Positions 45,881-54,695 are shown, counted from the stretch's first letter. The stretch is 64,000 nucleotides of DNA from AP-15 sp963701815 (GCA_963701815.1 CAVPBN010000007.1:85087-149086); one strand, 5' to 3'. Numbers and translations: made by a program. The notes: generated from the letters alone by a model not told the origin.

Positions 45881-46134
45881 TCAGCCGCGCAATGCGGTGG
45901 CGATCGCGGCGCGGTCGAGGCCCGGCCCGCCGAATTCGTTGGGGACCCGCCGCATCGGCTCAGCTCCCTCCCTCTTCTCCCTCTCCGCCCCCGGGGGCGG
46001 AGAGGGCCGGGGTGAGGTGGGGATTCCAGAGCGCTCGCCGGCGCCCACCTCACCCTCCCATTGCTGCGCAATGGGTCCCTCCCTCTCCGCCCTCGATGGC
46101 GGAGAGGGATATTCCGCAACCGCCGCATCTCGCA
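45881..46134. repeat. Composite palindromic repeat between cobU and cobN
   Basis: The spacer holds nested hairpins. CCCTCTCCGCCCCC at 45979-45992 pairs with its perfect complement at 45993-46006. A 12-base stem at 46080-46091/46098-46109 carries the same CCCTCTCCGCC core. CCCATTG/CAATGGG pairs at 46058-46075. GGTGAGGTGGG (46011) is complementary to CCCACCTCACC (46044). This looks like a dispersed REP/MITE-type element. On its cobN side a minus-strand frame ends RRVPNEFGGPGLDRAAIATA before a stop at 45881. This could be the tail of a disrupted gene, possibly cobW. Confidence 0.65.
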
Positions 46135-46690
46135 TCATCGACTTTCCTTCAGCGTCAGCGGCAGGCCGGCGGCGACGAACACGACGCGGTCGGCAAGCGC
46201 GGCAACCATCTGATTGAGCTGGCCGGCGGCATCGCGAAACCGCCGCCCAAGCGCGGTCTCGGGCACCAGACCCATGCCGACCTCGTTGGCGACCAGCACG
46301 ACCGGGCCGGAAGCCCTGCGCAACACCGCGCACAGCGCATTCGAACTCGTCGCCGATCGATTTCCCGGCAAGAAGCAGGTTCGAGGTCCAGAGCGTCAGA
46401 CAGTCGACGAGGAGCGGGCGGGTCGGAGTCGCTTCGACGGCGATGGCCGTGGCCAAGGCCAGCGGCTCCTCGACCGTGCGCCAGAACCGGCCGCGCCGCG
46501 CCCGGTGCATGGCGATGCGCTCGGCCATCTCGGCGTCGCCGGCTTCGGCCGTGGCGCAATAGGTGCCGCCCGCGGCAGCTCGTTCGATCAGGCTTTCGGC
46601 ATAACGGCTCTTGCCCGACCGCGCGCCGCCTAAAATCAAGGTGACCGGCGAAAGTGCGGTGCAGGCCCGATCTGCGTCTGCCGATTGCAA
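46135..46690 (-). CDS. cobU: Adenosylcobinamide kinase/guanylyltransferase CobU (CobP), frameshifted
   Basis: CobU phosphorylates adenosylcobinamide and then adds GMP from GTP. The first frame has VTLILGGARSGKSRYAESLI with the P-loop and RPLLVDCLTLWTSNLLLAGK. The second has PVVLVANEVGMGLVPETALG and FRDAAGQLNQMVAALADRVV. Skipping one base at 46339 gives GDEFEALCAVLRRASG and a protein of about 184 residues, a normal length. The best start is TTG 46690, seven bases after AGGAAGG; no nearer ATG or GTG fits. It is the first gene behind the cobalamin riboswitch. Confidence 0.9.
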
Positions 46691-46724
46691 TGGTCCTTCC
46701 TCCGCCCGAGGATCGTCCCGAACT

Positions 46725-46885
46725 TTGGCGATGCAGAGGTCTCCTGGCTCGGGGTCATCGCCCGCGGCGCCTTCCCGGCCCGGTATTGCCGGGCCAGTGG
46801 CCTTTGCCGCGGTCTCGCCGTTCACAGTTGCGGGGGCAGCGCCGGTGTTGCACCGGACTTCCCTGTCGCATCGCGCCGGAAACGC
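46725..46885 (-). ncRNA. Cobalamin (AdoCbl) riboswitch
   Basis: On the minus strand the conserved blocks appear in order: GGGAAGTCCGGTGCAACACC, GCCCCCGCAACTGTGA (complement of 46822-46837), GCCACTG (46795-46801), GGGAAGG, and the B12 box AGCCAGGAGACC (46738-46749). Spacing and order fit the aptamer well. It ends about 35 bases before the cobU start and should repress cobU-cobN-cobO-cobQ when adenosylcobalamin is abundant. Confidence 0.95.
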
Positions 46886-46973
46886 TAACACGCAACGTGC
46901 CGCCCCGTCATCCGCCGATTGCCGGTCCACGCCCGGCCGAGGTATCTTCCCGTCTCGAACAGAGGAGAGACGG

Positions 46974-47384
46974 ATGAAAATCGAAGGCGGATGCCGGTGC
47001 GGCAAGGTGCGGTATTCGGGCGATGCCGAGCCGATCTTTGTCGGCTTGTGCCATTGCCAAAGCTGCCAGAAGGCGTCGGGCAGCGCGTTCAACATCGTGG
47101 TGGCGGTGCCCAAGCCGGCGGTCAGCATATCGGGGGCGCTGAGCACTTTCACCGGCCAGGGCGACACCGGCAAGCAGACCTCTCGCCGGTTTTGCCCGGA
47201 ATGCGCGTCGCCGATCGCCGGCGAGGCCGAGGTCATGCCGGATGTCATCATGATCCCCGCCGGCACGCTCGACGATACGAGCTGGGTCAAGCCGACGATG
47301 CAGATCTACTGCGACAGCGCGCAGCCCTGGGTCGAGCTCGGCGGCGACATGCAGCGTTTTGCGAAGATGCCCGGGCCGGGCTGA
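46974..47384 (+). CDS. GFA/CENP-V family zinc protein
   Basis: The 136-residue protein belongs to the family named after glutathione-dependent formaldehyde-activating enzyme. It keeps the zinc-binding set: GGCRCGKVRYS, CHCQSCQKASGSAF and RRFCPECASPIAG. The real catalytic role of most members is unknown. The start is ATG 46974 behind AGAGGAG. It is divergent from the riboswitch-cobU unit and convergent with cobS, so it is probably not part of B12 synthesis. Confidence 0.88.
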   Translation: MKIEGGCRCGKVRYSGDAEPIFVGLCHCQSCQKASGSAFNIVVAVPKPAVSISGALSTFTGQGDTGKQTSRRFCPECASPIAGEAEVMPDVIMIPAGTLDDTSWVKPTMQIYCDSAQPWVELGGDMQRFAKMPGPG

Positions 47385-47388
47385 CCGC

Positions 47389-48174
47389 TCATCGCACCGC
47401 GGCCGAAAGCAGCATCGCGATTTCCGCAATCTGCTGCAAGGCGCCGAGAACGTCGCCGGTGTAGCCGCCGAGCTGACGCCGGGCGATCAGCGCGGCGATC
47501 AGGACCGCTGCGGCGGCCAGGCCAAAGGCGACGATCCCGCGTCCCGGGCCGAGCGCCGCCGCGGCGATGCCGGCGCCGATCGCCACGGCAGCGATCGTGC
47601 CGGCCATGCCGGGGCGCCCGGCCACAGCGCCGAGACCCTCGGAACGCGCCGGAACCATCGCCCGCAGCGCCGCCGCGATCAGACCGCGCGAGGCGGCATG
47701 CGCCGCGATCAGGGCAAGGCCGGCAAAGACCGCTTCGCCGATGCGGGCGAGGGCGGCGGCGCGCAGGCCGACGCTCAACACCAGCGCCAGGACCCCGAAA
47801 CTGCCGACCCGGCTGTCGCGCATGATCGCCAGCTTTTGCTCGCGATCGTGGCCGCCGCCGAGCCCGTCGGCGGTGTCGGCGAGACCGTCCTCATGCAATG
47901 CCCCGGTCAGCAGCAGACCCGCCGAAATCGCCAGCAATGCCGCCGGCAAATCGCCAAGCCCGAGCAGCTGCGCGGCGGCGAAGACAAATCCGGCGATCAA
48001 GCCGATGCCGGCGCCGACCAGCGGGAAAGCCCAAGCAGCATAAGCGAGCGGGCCGCCGTCTGGACGATTTGAGATGACCGGGATGCGGGTCAGAAACCCG
48101 GTGGCGACGGCGAAACCGGAGAGGATTCCCGGCGAGCGCCGGCGGGGTTCGTCGGGGGAAGGGGGAGCGGCCAC
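47389..48174 (-). CDS. cobS: Adenosylcobinamide-GDP ribazoletransferase CobS (CobV)
   Basis: CobS joins alpha-ribazole (phosphate) to AdoCbi-GDP, forming cobalamin in the membrane. The 261-residue polytopic protein has FAVATGFLTRIPVI, the diagnostic ALHEDGLADTADGLGGGHDR, REQKLAIMRDSRVGSFGVLA and several Ala/Gly-rich helices, ending RRQLGGYTGDVLGALQQIAE. It is intact and divergent from cobT, with only 73 bases between the two starts, so they probably share a promoter region. Confidence 0.94.
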   Translation of the reverse strand: MAAPPSPDEPRRRSPGILSGFAVATGFLTRIPVISNRPDGGPLAYAAWAFPLVGAGIGLIAGFVFAAAQLLGLGDLPAALLAISAGLLLTGALHEDGLADTADGLGGGHDREQKLAIMRDSRVGSFGVLALVLSVGLRAAALARIGEAVFAGLALIAAHAASRGLIAAALRAMVPARSEGLGAVAGRPGMAGTIAAVAIGAGIAAAALGPGRGIVAFGLAAAAVLIAALIARRQLGGYTGDVLGALQQIAEIAMLLSAAVR

Positions 48175-48247
48175 ATCCCGACGATAGCTTTTCCGCTTGG
48201 GTTGCGGCAGCCCTTCGATGACGATCCGGGATCACAGGAGAATGCCG

Positions 48248-49267
48248 ATGGGAGACCCCGCCGCCGATCTCGACGAAATCCGCGCGCTGTTCGCGCATCT
48301 GCCCGGCCCCGATCTCGCCAGCGGCAACGCCGCCGCGCAGCGGCAGACCCGGTTGACCAAGCCGGCCGGCTCGTTGGGCCGGCTCGAAGAGCTGGCGGTC
48401 TGGCTGGCGACGTGGCAGGCGCGGCATCCGCCCGCCGCCGATCGTCTGCGCGTCGCGGTCTTTGCCGCCAATCATGGCGTGGCGGCGCGCGGGGTTTCGG
48501 CCTATCCGGCTTCGGTCACGGCGCAAATGGTGCAGAACTTCATCGCCGGCGGCGCCGCGATCAACCAGCTCTGCCGAATCGTCGACGCCGATCTCAAGGT
48601 CTATGAGATGGACCTCGACATGCCGACCGGCGACATCACCGTGCAGCCGGCGATGAGCGAGGCCGAATGCGCCAAGGCGATGGCCTACGGCATGATGACG
48701 GTCGAGCCGGGGATCGACGCGCTGGCGCTGGGGGAGATGGGCATCGGCAACACCACCGCCGCCGCGGCGCTGTGCGCAGGTCTCTTCGGCGGCGATGCCG
48801 CGCTGTGGACCGGGCCCGGCACCGGGGTCGCCGGAGCGGCCCTGGCGGCGAAATGCCGGGCGGTCGCAGACGCCGTCGCCCGCCACGCTCCGCCGGCGCG
48901 CGATCCGTTCGACCTGTTGCGCCGGCTCGGCGGGCTGGAGCTGGCGGCGATCGCCGGCGCGGTCATGGCGGCGCGGCTCGGCCGGGTGCCGGTCGTGCTC
49001 GACGGGTTCGTGGCGACCGCCGCCGCCGCGGTATTGTTCGCCGCCGATCCGCAGGCGCTCGACCATTGCGTCGTCGCCCATGTCTCGGCCGAACCGGGTC
49101 ACCGGCGGCTGCTCGAGCAGATCGGCAAGGCGCCGCTCCTCGATCTCGGCATGCGGCTCGGCGAAGCTTCGGGCGCCGCGCTCGCCCTCGCCCTGCTGAA
49201 GGCGGCGGCGGCCTGCCACAACGGCATGGCGACCTTCGCCGAAGCCGGCGTCAGCGGGCCTGGCTGA
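48248..49267 (+). CDS. cobT: Nicotinate-nucleotide-dimethylbenzimidazole phosphoribosyltransferase CobT
   Basis: CobT makes alpha-ribazole phosphate from dimethylbenzimidazole and nicotinate mononucleotide. The 339-residue protein has RLTKPAGSLGRLEELAVWLA, VFAANHGVAARGVSAYP, LGEMGIGNTTAAAALCAGLF, TGPGTGVAG and the catalytic glutamate in NGMATFAEAGVSGP. ATG 48248 is preferred over 48242, because the AGGAG site then has normal spacing. It converges with and slightly overlaps the end of the methyltransferase gene. Confidence 0.95.
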   Translation: MGDPAADLDEIRALFAHLPGPDLASGNAAAQRQTRLTKPAGSLGRLEELAVWLATWQARHPPAADRLRVAVFAANHGVAARGVSAYPASVTAQMVQNFIAGGAAINQLCRIVDADLKVYEMDLDMPTGDITVQPAMSEAECAKAMAYGMMTVEPGIDALALGEMGIGNTTAAAALCAGLFGGDAALWTGPGTGVAGAALAAKCRAVADAVARHAPPARDPFDLLRRLGGLELAAIAGAVMAARLGRVPVVLDGFVATAAAAVLFAADPQALDHCVVAHVSAEPGHRRLLEQIGKAPLLDLGMRLGEASGAALALALLKAAAACHNGMATFAEAGVSGPG

Positions 49268-50087
49268 TGCCTCGGCGCGGCGTTTGCGGAACCGTCCCGC
49301 TTGCCGCCCAGGCGGTGGCGGCCATCGAGCGGGGGCCGTCGGGGCGGCCGGCGAGATAGGCCCGCCGCACCGCCGCCGCCAGATTGTCGAGCCGAGCCGG
49401 CGGCAACCCTTTGACATAATCGCCGACGGGCCCCTGCGCGTCGGCGATCGGCGCCCAATAATCGTCGAAACCGCGGTATTCCATGCGGATCGTCAGCGAG
49501 CCGGATCGCACCTGTTGCAGGCCGGCTGCGGCGAAGGCCGCGGCGAGCTCGCCCGGAGCGGTCAGCGGGCTCGAATAATGTCGGCTGCGAGCCAAATCCG
49601 CCGCCGGGTCGAGTGCGGCGGCGGTATCCCAGAAAATCCGCTGATAGACGAGGCCGCCCGCAAAATCCCAAACTGCGGCGGCGACCGTACCGCCGGGCCG
49701 GGTCGCCCGACATATTCCGGCAAGCGCGCGGGCGGGATCGGACATGAAATTGAGCGCCAGCAGCGAAAAACAGCGATCGAACGCACCGGGCCGGAAATCC
49801 AGGGCGACCGCGTCGCCGGTGACAAAGCCGACGCGGGGATCGGCGCAACGCGACGCGGCGTAAGCGGTGTAGGGCGCGGCGATGTCGATGCCGACGATCG
49901 CGGCCGGCTCGGGGCGCGCCGCCAGCGCCAGGGCGAGGCTGCCGGTGCCGCAGCCGACATCGAGCAGCCGCTCGCCCTCTCCGATCCGACCGGCAAAATC
50001 GATCAGCGCCTCGGCGAGAAGCGGGCTCCAGCGGCCCATCAGCCGCTCATAGGCCTGGGCGTCGGTGGCGGTGTAACGCGACGGCAT
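49251..50087 (-). CDS. Class I SAM-dependent methyltransferase
   Basis: The 278-residue protein has the standard Rossmann motifs: LLDVGCGTGSLALALAAR (motif I), VGIDIAAPYTAYA (acidic end of strand 2), FVTGDAVALDFRPGAFDRCF and ICRATRPGGTVAAAVWDFAG. The N terminus (YTATDAQAYERLMGRWSPLL) resembles UbiE/COQ5-like enzymes acting on small molecules. The substrate is unknown. Its 3' end overlaps the convergent cobT by 17 bases. ATG 50087 is chosen at the family start. Confidence 0.88.
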   Translation of the reverse strand: MPSRYTATDAQAYERLMGRWSPLLAEALIDFAGRIGEGERLLDVGCGTGSLALALAARPEPAAIVGIDIAAPYTAYAASRCADPRVGFVTGDAVALDFRPGAFDRCFSLLALNFMSDPARALAGICRATRPGGTVAAAVWDFAGGLVYQRIFWDTAAALDPAADLARSRHYSSPLTAPGELAAAFAAAGLQQVRSGSLTIRMEYRGFDDYWAPIADAQGPVGDYVKGLPPARLDNLAAAVRRAYLAGRPDGPRSMAATAWAASGTVPQTPRRGISQAR

Positions 50088-50273
50088 CGAGCGCGACCTC
50101 CGGCGGTCTGATGTCGGCGGATCAGCCGATCGATAGGGCAAGCGCGGCAGCCCGCGCGTCAACCCCCCCGAGTCGGTTGACAGGGATATATATGATTGAA
50201 TATACCGCCGCGGCCCATCGCTGCCGGCAAAAACAGAGGCCGGCTTTCCAATCCGATCCATCGAGGTGCGTCA

Positions 50274-50807
50274 ATGATCACGCGTGCCCTTCTCGCCGTC
50301 CTGCTTCTGATCGGGGCCGGCAACGTCGTCGCTTGGGCCAGATGCCCAAATGGCAGCGCCGGACCGTCGACCTCCTTCAGCGTTACCGGCGACGTTGCGA
50401 CGCCGGCCGCGTTCAATTTGAAACGATTGCAGCAATTGCCGGCGGCGCGGGCGAACGTGACTTATTTCGCCGCCGGCGTGGTCACCAGCGAATCCTTCAC
50501 CGGCCCCTTGCTGTGGGATCTGCTCAATTCGCCATCGGTCGGCGGCATCGTGACCAATCCCAACATCAAGAACGACATCCTGCACAAGATCATCGTCGTG
50601 ACCGGCTGCGACGGCTATCAGGCGACTTTCGGCGCCGGCGAGGTCGACCCGTTCTTCGGCGGCAACCAGATCATGGTCGCCTACGCGTCGAGCGGATCGT
50701 CGTTCCCCGACGACGGCGTCGCCCGGATCGTCGCGCCGGGCGACAAGGCCGGCGGCCGGTTCGTCTCGATCATCGACAAGATCCAGGTCAAGGACGCCGG
50801 CAAGTAA
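50274..50807 (+). CDS. Exported sulfite-oxidase-fold (molybdopterin-binding-like) protein
   Basis: The 177-residue protein has a signal peptide (MITRALLAVLLLIGAGNVVA). The mature part, with FSVTGDVATPAAFNLKRLQQ, FTGPLLWDLLNSPSVGGI, VVTGCDGYQATFGAGEVDPF and GGRFVSIIDKIQV, resembles the sulfite-oxidase molybdopterin fold but is much shorter than MsrP. A cysteine in TGCDGY may or may not correspond to a metal ligand. It lies 53 bases before modA, hinting at a molybdenum context. Confidence 0.75.
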   Translation: MITRALLAVLLLIGAGNVVAWARCPNGSAGPSTSFSVTGDVATPAAFNLKRLQQLPAARANVTYFAAGVVTSESFTGPLLWDLLNSPSVGGIVTNPNIKNDILHKIIVVTGCDGYQATFGAGEVDPFFGGNQIMVAYASSGSSFPDDGVARIVAPGDKAGGRFVSIIDKIQVKDAGK

Positions 50808-50860
50808 AGTTGCCGCTGGTCCGCCTATATTGGTCCGATGATCTTTCTCGAGGAATGACG

Positions 50861-51643
50861 ATGCCGATCATCAAGCGGTTTCGCGCGGCGGCGATCGTCG
50901 CGTTGACGGTCCTTGGCCCGTGGCAGGCGGCGCAGGCCCAGGCGATCGTCGTCTTTGCCGCCGCCAGCCTGAAAAATGCGCTCGACGATGCAAATCACCT
51001 GTTCGAGCAGCAGAGCGGCGCGGCCGTAAAGACCTCCTACGCGGCGAGTTCGGCGCTGGCCAAGCAGATCGAGAGCGGCGCCCCGGCCGATCTGTTCATC
51101 TCGGCCGATCTGGCCTGGATGGATTATCTGCAAAAGCGCAATCTGATCCAGCCCGCATCGCGCAGAAATCTGCTCGGCAACCGGCTCGTGCTGGTCGCCC
51201 CGGCCGCCGCTGCGACACCGGTCGAGATCAAGCCGGGGTTCGATCTGGTGGCGTTGCTTAAGGGCGGCCGGCTGGCGATGGCCGACCCGGCCAGCGTCCC
51301 GGCCGGCAAATACGGCAAGGCGGCGCTCGAAAAGCTGGGGGTCTGGGGTGCGGTCGAGCCGCATGTCGCCGCCGCCGAAAACGTGCGCGCCGCCCTCCTT
51401 TTTGTCGACCGCCGCGAGACCCCGCTCGGCATCGTCTATGCGACCGATGCGGCGGCGGATTCCGGGGTCGAGATCGTCGGCGTCTTTCCGGAGAGTACCC
51501 ACCCGCCGATCATCTACCCGATCGCCCTGACCGCCGGCGACCGGAACCCGGGCGCAGCCCGCCTGCTCGCCTTTCTCGCGTCGCCGGCGGCAAGACCGGC
51601 CTTCGAGAAACAGGGCTTTACGGTTCTCGATCAGCCGCGATGA
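50861..51643 (+). CDS. modA: Molybdate-type ABC transporter substrate-binding protein
   Basis: This 260-residue periplasmic protein has a signal (AAAIVALTVLGPWQAAQA), the ModA start VVFAAASLKNALDDANHLFE, YAASSALAKQIESGAPADLF, ADLAWMDYL and GIVYATDAAADSGVEIVGVF. These are typical of molybdate/tungstate binders. ATG 50861 is used because AGGA then has normal spacing; 50855 is an in-frame alternative. modB and modC are not adjacent: the next genes are an unrelated ABC-2 exporter on the other strand. Confidence 0.88.
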   Translation: MPIIKRFRAAAIVALTVLGPWQAAQAQAIVVFAAASLKNALDDANHLFEQQSGAAVKTSYAASSALAKQIESGAPADLFISADLAWMDYLQKRNLIQPASRRNLLGNRLVLVAPAAAATPVEIKPGFDLVALLKGGRLAMADPASVPAGKYGKAALEKLGVWGAVEPHVAAAENVRAALLFVDRRETPLGIVYATDAAADSGVEIVGVFPESTHPPIIYPIALTAGDRNPGAARLLAFLASPAARPAFEKQGFTVLDQPR

Positions 51644-51656
51644 TCGAGGCAGGGCC

Positions 51657-52475
51657 TTACTCGCCCATCTGCAATAAAGCGCCGCGCCGGCGCGCGTCGC
51701 GAAAGGCCAGCGCAAACAGCAGGGCGCCGAGGGCCAGCCACACGATGTCGAGCGCCGCCGCGGTCGACAGGTAGTCGGCGCGAAAGACACCCTTGAACAG
51801 CAACGCCCGCATCCCCTCGAATACATAGGTCGAGGGCAATGCCCAGGCGACGTGCTGCAGCCATCCGGGCAATATCGAGACCGGATAATAGACCGCGCTG
51901 ATCGGCGACAAGGTGAAGACGGCCAGCCAGGCCAGGCTCTCGGCGCCCATGCCGTGGCGCAGGATCATCCCGCAGATCGCCAGACCGAGCGACCAGCCCA
52001 TCGCCAGCAATATGGCGAAGAACGCGACCAGCGGCAGGCCCAGCGAAAAGATCGAATAATGATAGAGCGGGATCGCCAGCAACGCCGCCGGCACCAGCCC
52101 GATCAGCACCCGCACCAGGCTCATCGCCAGCAGAGAGATCACCCATTCGTAAGGCCGCAGCGGGGTGACGAACAGATGCCCGAGGTTGCGCGACCACATC
52201 TCTTCGAGAAACGAGATCGACACTCCGAGCTGGCCGCGGAACAGCACGTCCCACAGCATCACCGCGGCCAGCAGCACGCCAAAGGCACGGTAAACGTAGC
52301 TGCTGTTGGTGTAGAGGAACTGGCTCATAAAGCCCCAGACCAGCATCTGCAAGGTCGGCCAGTAGAGGAGCTCCAGGGTGCGCGGCCAGGAGCTGCGCAG
52401 CAGGTAGAGGTAGCGCAGCAGCATCGCCCCGATGCGCGCCGTCGAGACGCCTTCCCGGGCGCGCCGCGTCGTCAT
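51657..52475 (-). CDS. ABC-2 type transporter permease
   Basis: The 272-residue membrane protein has about six helices (YWPTLQMLVWGFMSQFLY; GVLLAAVMLWDVLFRGQLG; LVRVLIGLVPAALLAIPLY; FFAILLAMGWSLGLAICGMI). The cytoplasmic segment EEMWSRNLGHLFVTPLRPYE matches ABC-2 exporters. It starts four bases inside the end of the ATPase gene, so the two are translationally coupled and form one exporter. The substrate is unknown. Confidence 0.9.
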   Translation of the reverse strand: MTTRRAREGVSTARIGAMLLRYLYLLRSSWPRTLELLYWPTLQMLVWGFMSQFLYTNSSYVYRAFGVLLAAVMLWDVLFRGQLGVSISFLEEMWSRNLGHLFVTPLRPYEWVISLLAMSLVRVLIGLVPAALLAIPLYHYSIFSLGLPLVAFFAILLAMGWSLGLAICGMILRHGMGAESLAWLAVFTLSPISAVYYPVSILPGWLQHVAWALPSTYVFEGMRALLFKGVFRADYLSTAAALDIVWLALGALLFALAFRDARRRGALLQMGE

Positions 52476-53224
52476 CGGGCCGCTTCAAACTCGCGCGGGA
52501 CCTGCCGCACGATATGCAGAAACACCTCTTCGAGGCTGGCGCGGCCGTAGCGCGCGATCAGCGCCTGCGGGCTGCCGCGGTCGACGATACGACCGGCCTT
52601 CATCATCAAGACCTGCGAACACAGCCGCTCGACCTCGGCCATGTTGTGCGAGGCCATCAGGATCGTGGCGCCGGTGCGGGCCCGCCAGTCTTCGAGGTAG
52701 CCGCGCACCCAATCGCCGGTGTCCGGGTCGAGCGAGGCCGTCGGCTCGTCGAGCAGCAACAGCTCGGGATCGTTCAACAGCGCCTTGGCCAAGGCGACGC
52801 GGGTCTTTTGCCCGGCCGACAACTTGCCGGCCGGCCGATCGAGAAACGCCTCGATCTGCAGATCGGCGGCCAGGGTTTCGATCCGCCGGCGCCGCTGCGC
52901 CAGTCCATAGAGGCGCGCGTAGATCAACAGGTTCTGGCGCACGGTCAGCCGGTGCGGCAGATCGACAAAGGGCGACGAGAAATTCATCCGCGGCAATACC
53001 CGATAGCGGTGCCGCAAGACGTCCTCGCCGAAAATCCGCACTTTGCCCGCGCTCGGCAGCAACAGGCCGAGCAGGATCGCCAAGGTCGTCGTCTTGCCGG
53101 CGCCGTTGCCGCCGAGCAGCGCGGCGGTGACGCCGCGGGCGACGCAAAAGCTGATCCCGTCCACCGCCACGGCGTTCGGATAACGCTTGACGAGGTCCTC
53201 GACTTTGACGGCGAACTCGGACAT
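52472..53224 (-). CDS. ABC transporter ATP-binding protein
   Basis: The 250-residue ATPase has Walker A (LLGGNGAGKTTTLAILLG), Q-loop region MNFSSPFVDLPHRLTVRQNL, signature KLSAGQKTRVALAKALL, Walker B LLLLDEPTASLDPDTGDWV and the switch histidine in ILMASHNMAEVERL. The signature has SAGQ instead of SGGQ. It powers the downstream ABC-2 permease. ATG 53224 is chosen at the family start MSEFAVKVEDLVKRYP. It is divergent from regB. Confidence 0.92.
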   Translation of the reverse strand: MSEFAVKVEDLVKRYPNAVAVDGISFCVARGVTAALLGGNGAGKTTTLAILLGLLLPSAGKVRIFGEDVLRHRYRVLPRMNFSSPFVDLPHRLTVRQNLLIYARLYGLAQRRRRIETLAADLQIEAFLDRPAGKLSAGQKTRVALAKALLNDPELLLLDEPTASLDPDTGDWVRGYLEDWRARTGATILMASHNMAEVERLCSQVLMMKAGRIVDRGSPQALIARYGRASLEEVFLHIVRQVPREFEAAR

Positions 53225-53324
53225 CGCCCATATATGAGGCGTACGGGAACGATCGGCGAGCATTCGGGCCGCTCGCGTGCCTGCCCCGCATCGCAACGAG
53301 AGCTGCATCAGCCGAGAGCCGTAG

Positions 53325-54656
53325 GTGACCGACGCCAGCCTCACCGCCGCGAGCGAGCCCGCCGGACTTGGCCGGATCAGCTTGCGCACCCTGGTCCCGA
53401 TCCGCTGGATCGCGATCGCCGGACAGGCATTGACGATCCTGACCGTCCATTACGGGCTCGGCTTTCGCCTGCCGTTATTGCCGGCCTTTGTCGTCGTCGG
53501 CGGCTCGGCATTGCTCAATATCGTGCTGATCTTCGCCCGGCGGATCGCGACCCGGCTCGGCGAGCGCTACGCTGCGATGTACCTCGCCTACGATACCTTG
53601 CAGCTCGCGATCCTGCTCTATTTGACCGGCGGGTTGCAGAACCCGTTCGCGATTTTGATCCTGGCGCCGGTCACCGTCGCCGCGGCGGCATTGGGGCGGC
53701 GTTCGGTGATCGCGCTGTCGCTCTTTGCCATTGCCGCGATCAGCGGGCTGACCGAATGGCATCTGCCGCTGCCGTGGCGCGGCGAACCGCCGGTGTTTCC
53801 GGTCGAGCTGGCGGTCGGCATCTGGGCGGCGCTGGTGCTGGCGACCGGTTTTATCGCCGCCTACATTTGGAACGTCGCCCAGGAGGCGCGGCGGCTGCGC
53901 GATGCGGTGGCGGCGACCCAGCTGGCATTGGCCCGTGAACAGCGCGTCTCGGCGGTCGGCGCGCTGGCCGCGGCGGCGGCGCACGAACTCGGCAGCCCGC
54001 TTGCCACGATCGCGGTCGTCGCCAAGGAATTGGCGCGCGAACTGCCTGCCGACACGCCTTATGCCGAGGACGTGGCGCTGCTGCTGAGCCAGTCCGAGCG
54101 CTGCCGGCAGATCCTTGCCGGCCTCTCCCGGCAGCCGGAACAGGATCGCGGTTCGCCCTATACGAGGCTGCCGATCTCAGCCCTGGTCGAGGCGGCGGGC
54201 GCGCTGTCGCAGAACCCGCGCACCCGGCTGATCTTCGCCACGGCAGGCGCCTCGGCCGAAGAGGAGCCGCTGGTCCGCCGCAGCCCCGAGATCATGCACG
54301 GGCTCAACAACCTCATTCAGAACGCCGTTCAGTTCGCCCGCGCCGAGGTCAGCGTCACGACCTTCTGGAATGCGACGACGGTCGCCGTCGACGTTGCCGA
54401 TGACGGACCGGGCTTCCCGCTGCATTTGCTCGGCCGCTTGGGCGAGCCCTATCTGTCGACCCGCGCCGGCGCCGGCGACCATATGGGGCTCGGCATCTTC
54501 ATCGCCCAAAGCCTGCTGGAGCGCAGCGGCGCCGGGGTGACCTTCGAGAACCTGGCGGAAGGCGGCGCCCGTATTGTGATTTCGTGGAATCGTGCCAATT
54601 TGGAAACCGCAGAGGGAATTCACCCGCCCGCATCATCGGTGTTCGATCATCGCTGA
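53325..54656 (+). CDS. regB: Redox sensor histidine kinase RegB/PrrB/ActS
   Basis: RegB senses redox state through quinone binding and a reactive cysteine and phosphorylates RegA. The 443-residue protein has about six N-terminal helices with the conserved quinone motif TGGLQNPFAIL, the H-box ALAAAAAHELGSPLATIAVV, the cysteine in SERCRQILAGLS, the N-box HGLNNLIQNAVQFA and G boxes DDGPGFPLHLLGRLG and HMGLGIFIAQSLLERSG. The start is GTG 53325. The regA gene follows in the same orientation. Confidence 0.93.
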   Translation: MTDASLTAASEPAGLGRISLRTLVPIRWIAIAGQALTILTVHYGLGFRLPLLPAFVVVGGSALLNIVLIFARRIATRLGERYAAMYLAYDTLQLAILLYLTGGLQNPFAILILAPVTVAAAALGRRSVIALSLFAIAAISGLTEWHLPLPWRGEPPVFPVELAVGIWAALVLATGFIAAYIWNVAQEARRLRDAVAATQLALAREQRVSAVGALAAAAAHELGSPLATIAVVAKELARELPADTPYAEDVALLLSQSERCRQILAGLSRQPEQDRGSPYTRLPISALVEAAGALSQNPRTRLIFATAGASAEEEPLVRRSPEIMHGLNNLIQNAVQFARAEVSVTTFWNATTVAVDVADDGPGFPLHLLGRLGEPYLSTRAGAGDHMGLGIFIAQSLLERSGAGVTFENLAEGGARIVISWNRANLETAEGIHPPASSVFDHR

Positions 54657-54695
54657 GGAACACCAGAGCTGCCGGCGGCTTCGGAGGCGTTGACG

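Noticed and set aside
50855..52475. ModA plus the neighbouring ABC genes as one molybdate transporter
   Set aside because: The permease and ATPase are an ABC-2 exporter pair on the opposite strand and lack importer features, so they are not modBC.
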